Below are positions 1 through 6,252 of a DNA stretch of 9,637 nt, piece by piece. The number at the start of each line of letters is the position of its first letter. Within the stretch, counting starts at the first letter, position 1. The notes beneath the pieces are model-generated. The model searched no databases. It saw only the letters and a list, made by a program, of their open reading frames with translations, and was not told the origin of the DNA. Made by a program: the position numbers and the translations under genes. The DNA comes from a bacterium (GTDB lineage Bacteria; Eremiobacterota; Eremiobacteria; Baltobacterales; Baltobacteraceae): NCBI GenBank assembly GCA_021782295.1, contig JAJXVC010000056.1, forward strand, positions 1-9,637. The letters are read 5' to 3'.

Positions 1-680
1 CACCCGTTCACGTCGATGCCGACGACGAGGAGGACGACGAGGATATTCAGCCCGAGAGCATTCCGCCGCTCGGCGGTGGGGGGCATGCCGCCGGCGCCGC
101 GAGCGCCGAGGGCGGCCGCCGTCGCCGTCGCCGCCGCGGGCGTCGCGGTCGCGGTGGTGCCGGTACAGGCGCTCCCGGCGCGGGGGCACCCGTTCCCGAT
201 CGTTCGCTCTTTAGCGTCGGCAGCGACGGTGCAGCCAAGCCGACGGGACGCATCGTTCCGCCCGAGCCTTCGCGTGCGATCGCGCGCTACTCCGCACCAA
301 CGCCTCCGGCGGTCGAAGCACCGCCGCCGCATCTGCGCGCTCCGCACGAAGAGCCACAGCCGACGAAGCCGGCGCGCGCTCGTCGTCCGCGGGCAGGCAA
401 AGTGACCGCGGAGATTCCGGCGATTCAGCGCGCGGCGCTACCCGCTCCGCCCGCGACGGAGAAACCCGCCGTGAAACGCAGCACGACGAAGAAAGCGACG
501 GCACCGAAAGCCGCCGCCGCGAAAACCACGACGACTGCTGCGAAGAAAACTCCCGCCAAGAAAGCGACGAGTACGGTGAAGAAAGCTCCGGCGAAAAAGG
601 CCGGAGCAAAGAAAAGCCCCGCAGCGAGCGGGGCCAAGAAGAAGACGAGCGCAACGGCGGGGCGCAAGAAGAGCTCGTAG
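1..680 (+). CDS. C-terminal part of a protein with acidic, Arg-rich and histone H1-like Lys/Ala tail (5' end outside window)
   Basis: One reading frame is open from position 3 to the TAG at 678-680 and enters from the left edge, so this is the last ~225 residues of a larger protein. Visible in order: an acidic run (DADDEEDDED) at 18-47, a Gly/Ala linker, an Arg/Gly patch (GGRRRRRRGRRGRGG) around 111-155, a Pro/Ala-rich disordered stretch, and from about 470 to the end a Lys/Ala/Thr/Pro tail with repeated KKAPAKK/KKTPAKK-like units. No folded domain is present. Arg-rich patches beside acidic segments occur in the tails of RNase E/G family enzymes and some RNA helicases, and the final part resembles histone H1/HC1-like tails; both bind nucleic acid. 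RNase E/G is my best guess, but the catalytic part is not in the window. An internal GTG at 402 is not needed as a start because the frame is open throughout. Confidence 0.72.
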   Translation, partial: PVHVDADDEEDDEDIQPESIPPLGGGGHAAGAASAEGGRRRRRRRGRRGRGGAGTGAPGAGAPVPDRSLFSVGSDGAAKPTGRIVPPEPSRAIARYSAPTPPAVEAPPPHLRAPHEEPQPTKPARARRPRAGKVTAEIPAIQRAALPAPPATEKPAVKRSTTKKATAPKAAAAKTTTTAAKKTPAKKATSTVKKAPAKKAGAKKSPAASGAKKKTSATAGRKKSS

Positions 681-703
681 CGCCGATCGCGCTATCGCAG
701 CGA

Positions 704-731
704 GTTGCGATCGTCGAAAGGCGATCGCAAC
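704..731. terminator. Perfect 10-bp inverted repeat between convergent genes
   Basis: GTTGCGATCG (704-713) is the exact reverse complement of CGATCGCAAC (722-731), with an 8-base loop. It lies in the 61-base gap between two convergent genes ending at 680 (plus) and 742 (minus), the usual place for a bidirectional terminator. No T-run follows on either strand, so Rho-independent termination is not assured. A second small stem, CTGCC/GGCAG (735-739/747-751), covers the stop codon of the minus-strand gene. Confidence 0.5.
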
Positions 732-741
732 CGACTGCCGT

Positions 742-1281
742 CTACAGGCAGCCGGAATGCTGCCGACCTGCCGGCACCAACGGCAAATAGATGAGCGGCG
801 CAATGCTCGACGGAAAACGGCCCATTCGCTGCACGTCGAGCGATGAAAAATCATCGTCGCCTCGACTTGACGAGACGGTGACTTCGGTAAAGCCCGGGCA
901 CGATCGAAAAGCAGTGAAGCGAAAATTCAACGTCGTCGTTTGATCGCTGTTTATTCCGGCTCCGAACGCATAGGCATTCGAGGTATCGGCTTTTACGACC
1001 CTGATTGAATATGTATCGGGCGGCAGCGTCAAAAAGACGTAGAATCCGTGTCGATCGGTGTACCTTTTGCCGGTGTAACTTGGAGAAGCGACGGTGACCA
1101 GCGCGTTTGCGACGGGTCGCCCGCTCGCCTCGCGGACGTAGCCTCTTAGGACGCCGGTCGTGCCGGCATCACATCGATTCCAAGCGCTCAGCGCGAAGAG
1201 CAGTGGAAGTGCTGCAAGCATCAAGCGCCCTCTCGCTCGTCGCAGGGCGAGGCTGACGCCCGATGATTGCGTCACGTTCAC
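742..1281 (-). CDS. Small secreted protein with carboxypeptidase regulatory-like domain
   Basis: 179 residues. The N-terminus has a basic stretch (RRARGR, residues 14-19) followed by a hydrophobic core (about 20-32), giving a signal peptide likely cut near residues 37-40. Residues about 43-122 match the carboxypeptidase regulatory-like / CnaB-like beta-sandwich pattern: G-x-V-x-x-x-x-G-x-P-V-x-x-A-x-V-x-V, then the typical T-D-x-x-G-x-Y-x-F-x-x-L-P-P-x-x-Y turn. Such domains are non-catalytic modules of exported proteins and TonB-dependent receptors. The last ~55 residues (three Cys in the whole protein: 37, 128, 178) I do not recognise. The start is GTG at 1281, the first possible start after an in-frame TAG; ATG at 1221 has a better Shine-Dalgarno (AGAGGG) but would lose the basic n-region. 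It lies 28 bases after the S41 protease gene, probably last in that operon. It may be a stand-alone module or the remnant of a larger receptor. Confidence 0.72.
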   Translation of the reverse strand: MNVTQSSGVSLALRRARGRLMLAALPLLFALSAWNRCDAGTTGVLRGYVREASGRPVANALVTVASPSYTGKRYTDRHGFYVFLTLPPDTYSIRVVKADTSNAYAFGAGINSDQTTTLNFRFTAFRSCPGFTEVTVSSSRGDDDFSSLDVQRMGRFPSSIAPLIYLPLVPAGRQHSGCL

Positions 1282-1309
1282 GGAAATCGGCTAGCCGGCG
1301 TGCAAGGCG

Positions 1310-2680
1310 CTAGAGCTTCGTCGTTATTCCGGAGTTTTGCGCGGATATTTCACCATCCAAAACTTCTATCGCGCGTTTGAGTTGTACGTCGTGTGCCGGG
1401 CGCCCGAATTGCGCATCTTTATTTTCGGCGACGACGATATTGGGGATGATGCCCTTATGGTTGATGTAGTGATACTCCGGCGTGAGGTAGCGCGCGGTCG
1501 TAATCTTTACGGCTCCGCCGTCGCGCAGCGGGAAGAGTGTCTGCACGACGCCTTTTCCGAAAGTCTTCGTACCGATCACCACCGCAGTTCCGCTCTCTTT
1601 GAGTGCCGCAGTCGTAATTTCCGAGGCCGATGCGGTGTACCCGTTGACCAGCACGACCAGCGGAACCGGCGAGATTGCCGTTCCATCGGCTTCGAGCGTA
1701 TCGATATGCTTGCCGCTGGTTTCGATTGAAACGATCGGCCCTTCGGCGATAAACTTCGAACTCACCGAAACGGCAGCCTGAAGATAGCCGCCGCCGTTAT
1801 TGCGCAGGTCGAGCACGAACGCACGCGCACCCTCTTTATGAAGGCGCGAGAGCGCCGTCGCTAATTCGGCTCCGGTCGTTTCACCGAAGACCGTCAATGC
1901 GACGTAGCCGATTTTTCCCGGCAGCATTTTATCGAAGACGGTAATTTGATGAATCTTCGCACGCGTCAGCACGATCGGCTTCGGCAACAGCGCGCCGCTG
2001 CGTTCGACGGTGAGCGTTACCTGCGTGCCGATTTTTCCGCGTAATTCCTTGCTCGCTTCGACGGTCGTGATGCCGTAGGTCGATTTGCCGTTGACGGCGG
2101 TAATGAGGTCGTCTTGCTGGATGCCCGCCTTATCGGCCGGGCCGCCGGGAACGACCTGATAGACGGAGATATATTTCGTCTTATTATCGGGCTGAATGAC
2201 GATGCCGGTTCCGCCGAAATTCGTCCCGTCGAGCCCGTTGTTGAGCGCCTTATAATCTTTGGGATCGAGAAAGACGGTCCAACGGTCGTGCGCCGAGTAC
2301 ATCATGCCCCAAAGTGCCGCGAACACGTATGGCTTGAGCGGGCGATTTTTTCCGCCGAGCATGCGCGCCCGTTCGATTTCGTAGGCGATCGCGCGGAGAT
2401 TCCCCGTGGTACTGCCGGTAGCCAACAACGGCGGCAGCGTGCGTTTCGCGACATGTTCGTGTGCGAGTTCGAGTACGAGGCCGTAGCGAACGCCGTTGAG
2501 TACGCGCTCGATGGGCAGCTTCTTGTAGAATGTCGTTGTGAGGCGGGTGTACGCCGTCGAAAGGTCGGCGCGATCGCCTGCGGGGAGAGCCGCAGTCGCG
2601 GCGCCGGCAACGCGGAGCAGCGGGGAGGTGAGCGCGGCGATCGTGAGGGCGGCGACCGCGGTGAGGGTGCGTCGTTTCAT
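1310..2680 (-). CDS. S41 family C-terminal processing protease, exported (second of tandem pair)
   Basis: 456 residues, a CtpA/Prc-type serine protease acting outside the cytoplasmic membrane. Residues 1-28 form a signal peptide (MKRR, then an Ala/Leu-rich core). A PDZ domain spans about 156-226 (GGTGIVI; PGGPADKAGI; LITAVNGKS). The S41 core spans about 250-420: LDLRNNGGG at 290-298, catalytic Ser351 in TASASEI, Lys376 in TFGKGVVQ, and Gln380. The Ser-Lys spacing of 25 and Lys-Gln of 4 match those of E. coli Prc and B. subtilis CtpB, so the enzyme should be active. Such proteases cleave near the C-terminus of envelope proteins or degrade cell-wall hydrolases. The ATG overlaps the TGA of the upstream protease gene by four bases (ATGA, 2677-2680), without a clear own ribosome site, so translation is likely coupled. 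The actual substrate is unknown. Confidence 0.93.
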   Translation of the reverse strand: MKRRTLTAVAALTIAALTSPLLRVAGAATAALPAGDRADLSTAYTRLTTTFYKKLPIERVLNGVRYGLVLELAHEHVAKRTLPPLLATGSTTGNLRAIAYEIERARMLGGKNRPLKPYVFAALWGMMYSAHDRWTVFLDPKDYKALNNGLDGTNFGGTGIVIQPDNKTKYISVYQVVPGGPADKAGIQQDDLITAVNGKSTYGITTVEASKELRGKIGTQVTLTVERSGALLPKPIVLTRAKIHQITVFDKMLPGKIGYVALTVFGETTGAELATALSRLHKEGARAFVLDLRNNGGGYLQAAVSVSSKFIAEGPIVSIETSGKHIDTLEADGTAISPVPLVVLVNGYTASASEITTAALKESGTAVVIGTKTFGKGVVQTLFPLRDGGAVKITTARYLTPEYHYINHKGIIPNIVVAENKDAQFGRPAHDVQLKRAIEVLDGEISAQNSGITTKL

Positions 2681-4065
2681 CGCTTGGTAGAACGCGTTAG
2701 CGCCTTCAAACGTGCCAGTGCCACCGTCAATTGTTTGTCCTGCGGGCTGCCGAAGGGGATATCGACCGGCTGATTGACCACGATATCGGGTTGGAGCCCC
2801 TTATGGTTGATATCTCGATTGAGGGGCGTGACGTAACGGGCCACGGTGATTTTCAAGGCTCCTCCTTGGGGCAGCAGATAGAGTTGTTGAACGACGCCCT
2901 TGCCGTAGGTTCGCGTACCGATCGCTGTGGCGAGGTGGTAATCCTGAAGGGCGCCGGTGGTGATCTCCGCGGCACTCGCCGTGAACTTGTTCACGAGCAC
3001 GACCAACGGCGAGAGGCCGTCGATTGCGTCGCCCGTCGCTTCGCTCTCCACCTTCGTGCCGTTGCGATCGATCGTCGAAACAATCGGTCCGCTTGGAACG
3101 AAATTGCTGACGATTTTCACCGCTTGTTCGACGAGCCCGCCGCCGTTATCGCGAAGGTCGAGGATATATCCCTTCACGTGCTTTGCCTTGAGCGCGAGCA
3201 GCGCTTTTCGCATTTCATGCGCTGAGTTGGCACCGAATTCGCTTAAATGAATGTATCCAAAACCGTCGATCCTCTGCGAATAGACGGTCGGCACGATCAC
3301 GATGCTACGGACGATTGAGAGGTCGCGTTTCTGCGTTGGTTTGTTAAACGGCGCGACTTCCAGGCGCACCGTACTGCCTTTCGGGCCGCGAATCCAACGC
3401 TGCACGATATCGGTCGCAACGTGCGCGACGGATTTTCCGTCGACGGAACTGAGGATAGCCGGGTAGGTGAGCCCCGCTTTCGATGCGGCGAGCCCAGGCA
3501 GCGGCTGCAAAAGAATACGTCCGTCACGCAACTGGAAAATGTACACACCGATGCCGCCGAAGTCACCGCCGGAAAGGCTTTCGTCGAGCTGCTTCCACTG
3601 ACGCGGCGGTAAATAGACGGTGTAGGGATCGTGCGGTGCGGCGAGGATCCCTCCCAACGCGGCATCGATCAAGCTGCGTTGGCTCGCCTTTTTGAGATGC
3701 GCCGCATCGAGACGATATGCAGCGTCGAGTGCGTCGGCGAGATGCTCGCCGTCAAGGACGGCGTGGCCGCTCGGAACGATCGCCATCGGCGCGGGCTTGG
3801 CAATGCCGTGCCGATGGAGATATGCCGTCGCCCCCGTCTCCCCGCCGCGGAGCAGTTTTGCCGCGGTTATCGGCTCGTAATAATATTTCTCAACATCGCC
3901 GAAGCCGGTTGCAAGCGTCTGTGCGCCGGGCAGCGCGGCGAGCCGCTGCGCTTCCTTCGCCGCCCTGAGGCGCGCGAGCCCAATCCAGGCCAGGGCGATA
4001 CAGGCAATAACGGCGACAACGATGACGAGAGGAGCTTTGGAGCGGGGTTTCGGCGCGTCGTTCAA
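2677..4065 (-). CDS. S41 family C-terminal processing protease, membrane-anchored (first of tandem pair)
   Basis: 462 residues. A single hydrophobic segment at about 12-30 after a basic N-terminus (KPRSK) predicts a membrane anchor with the rest outside. A conserved-looking N-terminal region (to ~150, ending with DPYTVYL) precedes a PDZ domain at about 170-238, in which the usual G-D-x-I turn is replaced by LTYPAILSSVDG. The S41 core has LDLRDNGGG at 302-310, catalytic Ser364 in TASAAEI, Lys389 in TYGKGVVQ and Gln393, all correctly spaced, so activity is expected. The core is plainly homologous to the next protease, pointing to an ancestral tandem duplication. The start is TTG at 4063-4065: an in-frame TGA lies four codons upstream and no ATG or GTG occurs before the membrane segment. 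The gap to the EnvC-like gene is 40 bases and holds a small hairpin. Likely role: cleavage of envelope or wall-hydrolase proteins, inferred from family and context. Confidence 0.92.
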   Translation of the reverse strand: MNDAPKPRSKAPLVIVVAVIACIALAWIGLARLRAAKEAQRLAALPGAQTLATGFGDVEKYYYEPITAAKLLRGGETGATAYLHRHGIAKPAPMAIVPSGHAVLDGEHLADALDAAYRLDAAHLKKASQRSLIDAALGGILAAPHDPYTVYLPPRQWKQLDESLSGGDFGGIGVYIFQLRDGRILLQPLPGLAASKAGLTYPAILSSVDGKSVAHVATDIVQRWIRGPKGSTVRLEVAPFNKPTQKRDLSIVRSIVIVPTVYSQRIDGFGYIHLSEFGANSAHEMRKALLALKAKHVKGYILDLRDNGGGLVEQAVKIVSNFVPSGPIVSTIDRNGTKVESEATGDAIDGLSPLVVLVNKFTASAAEITTGALQDYHLATAIGTRTYGKGVVQQLYLLPQGGALKITVARYVTPLNRDINHKGLQPDIVVNQPVDIPFGSPQDKQLTVALARLKALTRSTKR

Positions 4066-4098
4066 GCGGAGATCTCAGTTTCTGCAAGTGAGGGGATG

Positions 4099-4116
4099 AA
4101 AAGCCTTACGGAAGGC
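4099..4116 (-). terminator. Small hairpin plus TTTT over the end of the envC-like gene (possible attenuator)
   Basis: Read on the minus strand: GCCTT, loop CCGT, AAGGC, then TTTT (4102-4099). The stem covers the TAA stop of the EnvC-like gene (4108-4106). A 5-bp stem with four T is at most a weak intrinsic terminator, so it would lower rather than stop transcription into the protease pair. It sits in the only sizeable gap (40 bases) of the ftsE-to-second-protease run. Confidence 0.3.
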
Positions 4117-5299
4117 GTGGGGCGGGATCGACGGGTTTTCCGTTGATACGAATCTCGAAGTGAAGGTGCGGGCCGGTCGAATAGCCGGTGGTTCCGACTG
4201 CACCGATTGCTTGCCCTTGCTTCACATGTTGACCCGCCGTGACGTAAAAGGCCGAGAGATGCCCGTACGCCGTGGAGTAGCCGTCACCGTTATCGATCAG
4301 AATAAATTTACCATATCCGCCGTACCATTGCGCCATCATCACCGTCCCGGAAGCTGCGGCGGTGATTGTGGTGCCCATCGGAGCGGCGATATCGAGCCCG
4401 GTATGAAACTCCGGCGCGCTCCCGAACGGGTTTTTGCGCCATCCGAAGGGTGAAGTAATGATCCCGGTAACGGGCCAGGTGAAATGGATCGGTCCGTGGG
4501 GCGCGACGGCATTTCCCGCGATTCCCTCGGCGCGTCGGCGCGCCGCCTCTTCGGCCGCAATCTCCGCTTGGCGGCGACGGATCAGCGCTTCGAGACGCGC
4601 TTCCTCTGCGGCGGTCAGTTCTTCGTAGGTCGCCACCTCAACGGCGGCGCTGCGGCGCTGCTCGTTGGCGAAGGCAACGAGATTGCTGCGTTCGGCGGCG
4701 AGGGCTGCAAGCCGATTTTGTGCTTGTTGCTGCGCCTGTTGTTGGGCCTGCAGAGCGAGTTGCATGCGTTGCAAATTGCGTTGCACGGAAGCAACCTTAC
4801 GCTCGGCGTTCCGACGAGCGATGACGGCCTTTTCGTTCGCTTTGATGAGCAGTTGGAGATCCTGCCAGCGTTCCACGAAGTCACTAAAAGATGTTGCCGA
4901 GAGAAGGACGCTCAGGTAGTCCGGCTCGCCGTATTCATAGATGCCGACGAGACGCTTGCGCAGGAGTCCGTTTTGAAAAGCGAGCGACTTTTTTGCAGCT
5001 GCGAGTTGGACGGAGTTCCACGAAATGCGCGCCTGCAGCGAACGTTCTTGCGAAGAAAGAACACCGAGTTGCGAACGCACCGAAGACATCGCGGCATTCG
5101 TCTGAGCAAGTTGCGCCTTGAGGCTGTGTACGCGCGCCGAAACCGCATTGAGACGAGCGCGCTTCTCTTGCAGCTTCTTGGCCAGGCCGCCGGCTTTTGT
5201 GCGCTCTTGCTGAATCCGCCTCTGGATTTGCGTGTGGCCCGCTCCAACGAATGAAAGCAGCATCGTCGCTGCCAAAGCTATGGAGGAAAAACGTCTCAC
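4106..5299 (-). CDS. EnvC-like coiled-coil protein with intact M23 (LytM) peptidase domain
   Basis: 397 residues. A signal peptide covers residues 1-23 (MRRF, hydrophobic core, ending near GHT). Residues about 24-260 are rich in Ala, Gln, Arg, Glu and Leu with a Gln repeat (AQQQAQQQAQ, 185-194), typical of the long coiled coil of EnvC/PcsB-type proteins; the segment around 117-150 (IYEYGEPDYLSVLL) resembles the hairpin region of that family. Residues about 275-395 form an M23 domain with H299 and D303 (HTGLD), H347 (YGHLS) and H378/H380 (HLHFEI). These are all the zinc and catalytic positions. E. coli EnvC lacks them and only activates amidases, so this protein may cut peptidoglycan cross-links itself. 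It is expected to bind the FtsX extracellular loop. Start is GTG, overlapping the upstream TGA as GTGA (5296-5299), with AAGGA about 12 bases upstream. The FtsEX link is inferred from family and operon. Confidence 0.92.
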   Translation of the reverse strand: MRRFSSIALAATMLLSFVGAGHTQIQRRIQQERTKAGGLAKKLQEKRARLNAVSARVHSLKAQLAQTNAAMSSVRSQLGVLSSQERSLQARISWNSVQLAAAKKSLAFQNGLLRKRLVGIYEYGEPDYLSVLLSATSFSDFVERWQDLQLLIKANEKAVIARRNAERKVASVQRNLQRMQLALQAQQQAQQQAQNRLAALAAERSNLVAFANEQRRSAAVEVATYEELTAAEEARLEALIRRRQAEIAAEEAARRRAEGIAGNAVAPHGPIHFTWPVTGIITSPFGWRKNPFGSAPEFHTGLDIAAPMGTTITAAASGTVMMAQWYGGYGKFILIDNGDGYSTAYGHLSAFYVTAGQHVKQGQAIGAVGTTGYSTGPHLHFEIRINGKPVDPAPRLP

Positions 5300-6252
5300 G
5301 TGCGCCGCTTATCCTTCACGTACGCCGAGCCTTCGATGGATTTTGCATAGGATTTCAACTCGGCTGCAATGAGGCCGATCTGTCCGTAATCGGTCAGCTT
5401 GCGGTGTTCGTTGGAAAGCGCTGCGATCGATACGGACATTAGCGGCACCCGAACGGGCTCTCCGCGGCGGTCGTGTGTCTCGACATAGCCTACGCGCCGA
5501 TCGTTTTCAGAATAAAGCGAAGCGACACGCTCGTCGAACTCTTCCAGGATAACCTTGGCGATCTCGTCGCAGCGTTCCGCTGTGGTGAGGATAACGAAGT
5601 CGTCGCCGCCGATATGGCCGAGTAGATCGCCGGGGTTGCCGCGACGGCGCACGGCATCGAGTGAAATCGACGCGAGCATGACGATTGCGTCGTCGCCGCG
5701 CCCAAAACCGTAGACGTCGTTAAATGCTTTGAAATTATCGAGATCGAGATAGAGGACCGCGAACGGTCGTTCGCCGGAGATGCGTCGCCGAAGCTCGGCT
5801 TCAATGGAGATGTTTCCCGGCAGTCGCGTCAGCGGCGAAAGAGAGGAGTCGGATTCGTGGCGCACGATGCGCGCGCGAACGCGCGCAAGCAATTCCGCCG
5901 GGCCGAAGGGTTTGGTAATATAGTCATCCGCGCCCGCGTCGAAGCCGAGAACTTTATCTTCGGGTTCTCCACGCGCAGTAAGCATGACGATCGGTACTGA
6001 AGCCACCGTCGGGTTGGGGTGCGAGCGCAACCGACGCGCGGTCGCGAAACCATCGAGCAGCGGCATGCGCACGTCGAGCAAGATGAGATCCGGCCGCGCA
6101 TCCTCGACGCGTGCGAGCGCATCTTCACCATCGGTTGAGAGCTCGACGTTGTACCCTGCAAGCTCGAGATTCGTGGAAATAACGCAACGAAGTTGCTCGT
6201 CATCGTCGACGACGAGGATGGTGTGCCGGGCAGCCTCCTCGATGCGATTCAT
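5296..6252 (-). CDS. Response regulator receiver domain fused to variant GGDEF (GGDDF) domain
   Basis: 318 residues from the ATG at 6252, chosen because it forms an ATGA overlap with the ftsX stop, as at the neighbouring junctions; an ATG at 6282 is open but would overlap ftsX by 34 bases. Residues 10-130 are a receiver domain: acidic pocket D16-D18 (VVDDDE), phospho-acceptor D60 (LILLDVRMP), T92 (LTARG) and K114 (TKPFG) are all present. Residues about 138-310 are a GGDEF-type domain: SPLTRLPGN at the start, LDLDNFKAFND with the metal Asp, and GHIGGDDF at 212-219. The signature's fourth position is Asp instead of Glu, the usual YGH is YGF, and the RxxD inhibitory site reads NPGD. It may be a diguanylate cyclase without product inhibition, or a nucleotide sensor without activity. 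No membrane segment, so cytoplasmic. The partner histidine kinase is not in the window. Its place between ftsX and the envC-like gene suggests control of wall hydrolysis. Confidence 0.9.
   Translation of the reverse strand: MNRIEEAARHTILVVDDDEQLRCVISTNLELAGYNVELSTDGEDALARVEDARPDLILLDVRMPLLDGFATARRLRSHPNPTVASVPIVMLTARGEPEDKVLGFDAGADDYITKPFGPAELLARVRARIVRHESDSSLSPLTRLPGNISIEAELRRRISGERPFAVLYLDLDNFKAFNDVYGFGRGDDAIVMLASISLDAVRRRGNPGDLLGHIGGDDFVILTTAERCDEIAKVILEEFDERVASLYSENDRRVGYVETHDRRGEPVRVPLMSVSIAALSNEHRKLTDYGQIGLIAAELKSYAKSIEGSAYVKDKRRT

Noticed and set aside
117..160. GCC/CGC-rich repeat as a possible microsatellite or replication element
   Set aside because: It is explained by consecutive Arg and Gly codons of the RG patch in the coding frame.
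16..405. Plus-strand open frame of 129 codons rich in Arg and Ala
   Set aside because: It overlaps the continuous frame 3-680 in another phase and has the composition of a shifted GC-rich gene; the real frame shows coherent acidic, RG and KKAPAKK blocks.
402..680. Separate small histone H1-like protein starting at GTG 402
   Set aside because: The same frame is open back to position 3 with no stop and no Shine-Dalgarno before 402, so it is better read as the tail of the larger protein. A secondary internal start cannot be fully excluded.
1282..1309. Palindrome CGGCTAGCCG (1288-1297) as a terminator before the carboxypeptidase-regulatory-like gene
   Set aside because: The arms leave only a two-base centre, there is no T-run, and the gap is just 28 bases, so operon read-through is more likely.
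2114..2773. 219-codon plus-strand frame antisense to the protease genes
   Set aside because: It lies across two well-supported proteases on the other strand, crosses their junction, and its product shows no recognisable domain; long antisense frames are expected in GC-rich genes.
4721..4760. TTG/CTG-rich short repeat as a possible mobile or regulatory repeat
   Set aside because: It encodes the AQQQ repeats of the coiled coil in the envC-like protein and needs no other explanation.
4484..5254. 256-codon plus-strand frame antisense to the envC-like gene
   Set aside because: It is opposite an M23/coiled-coil gene with clear motifs; the predicted product has no domain or signal and no ribosome site was seen.
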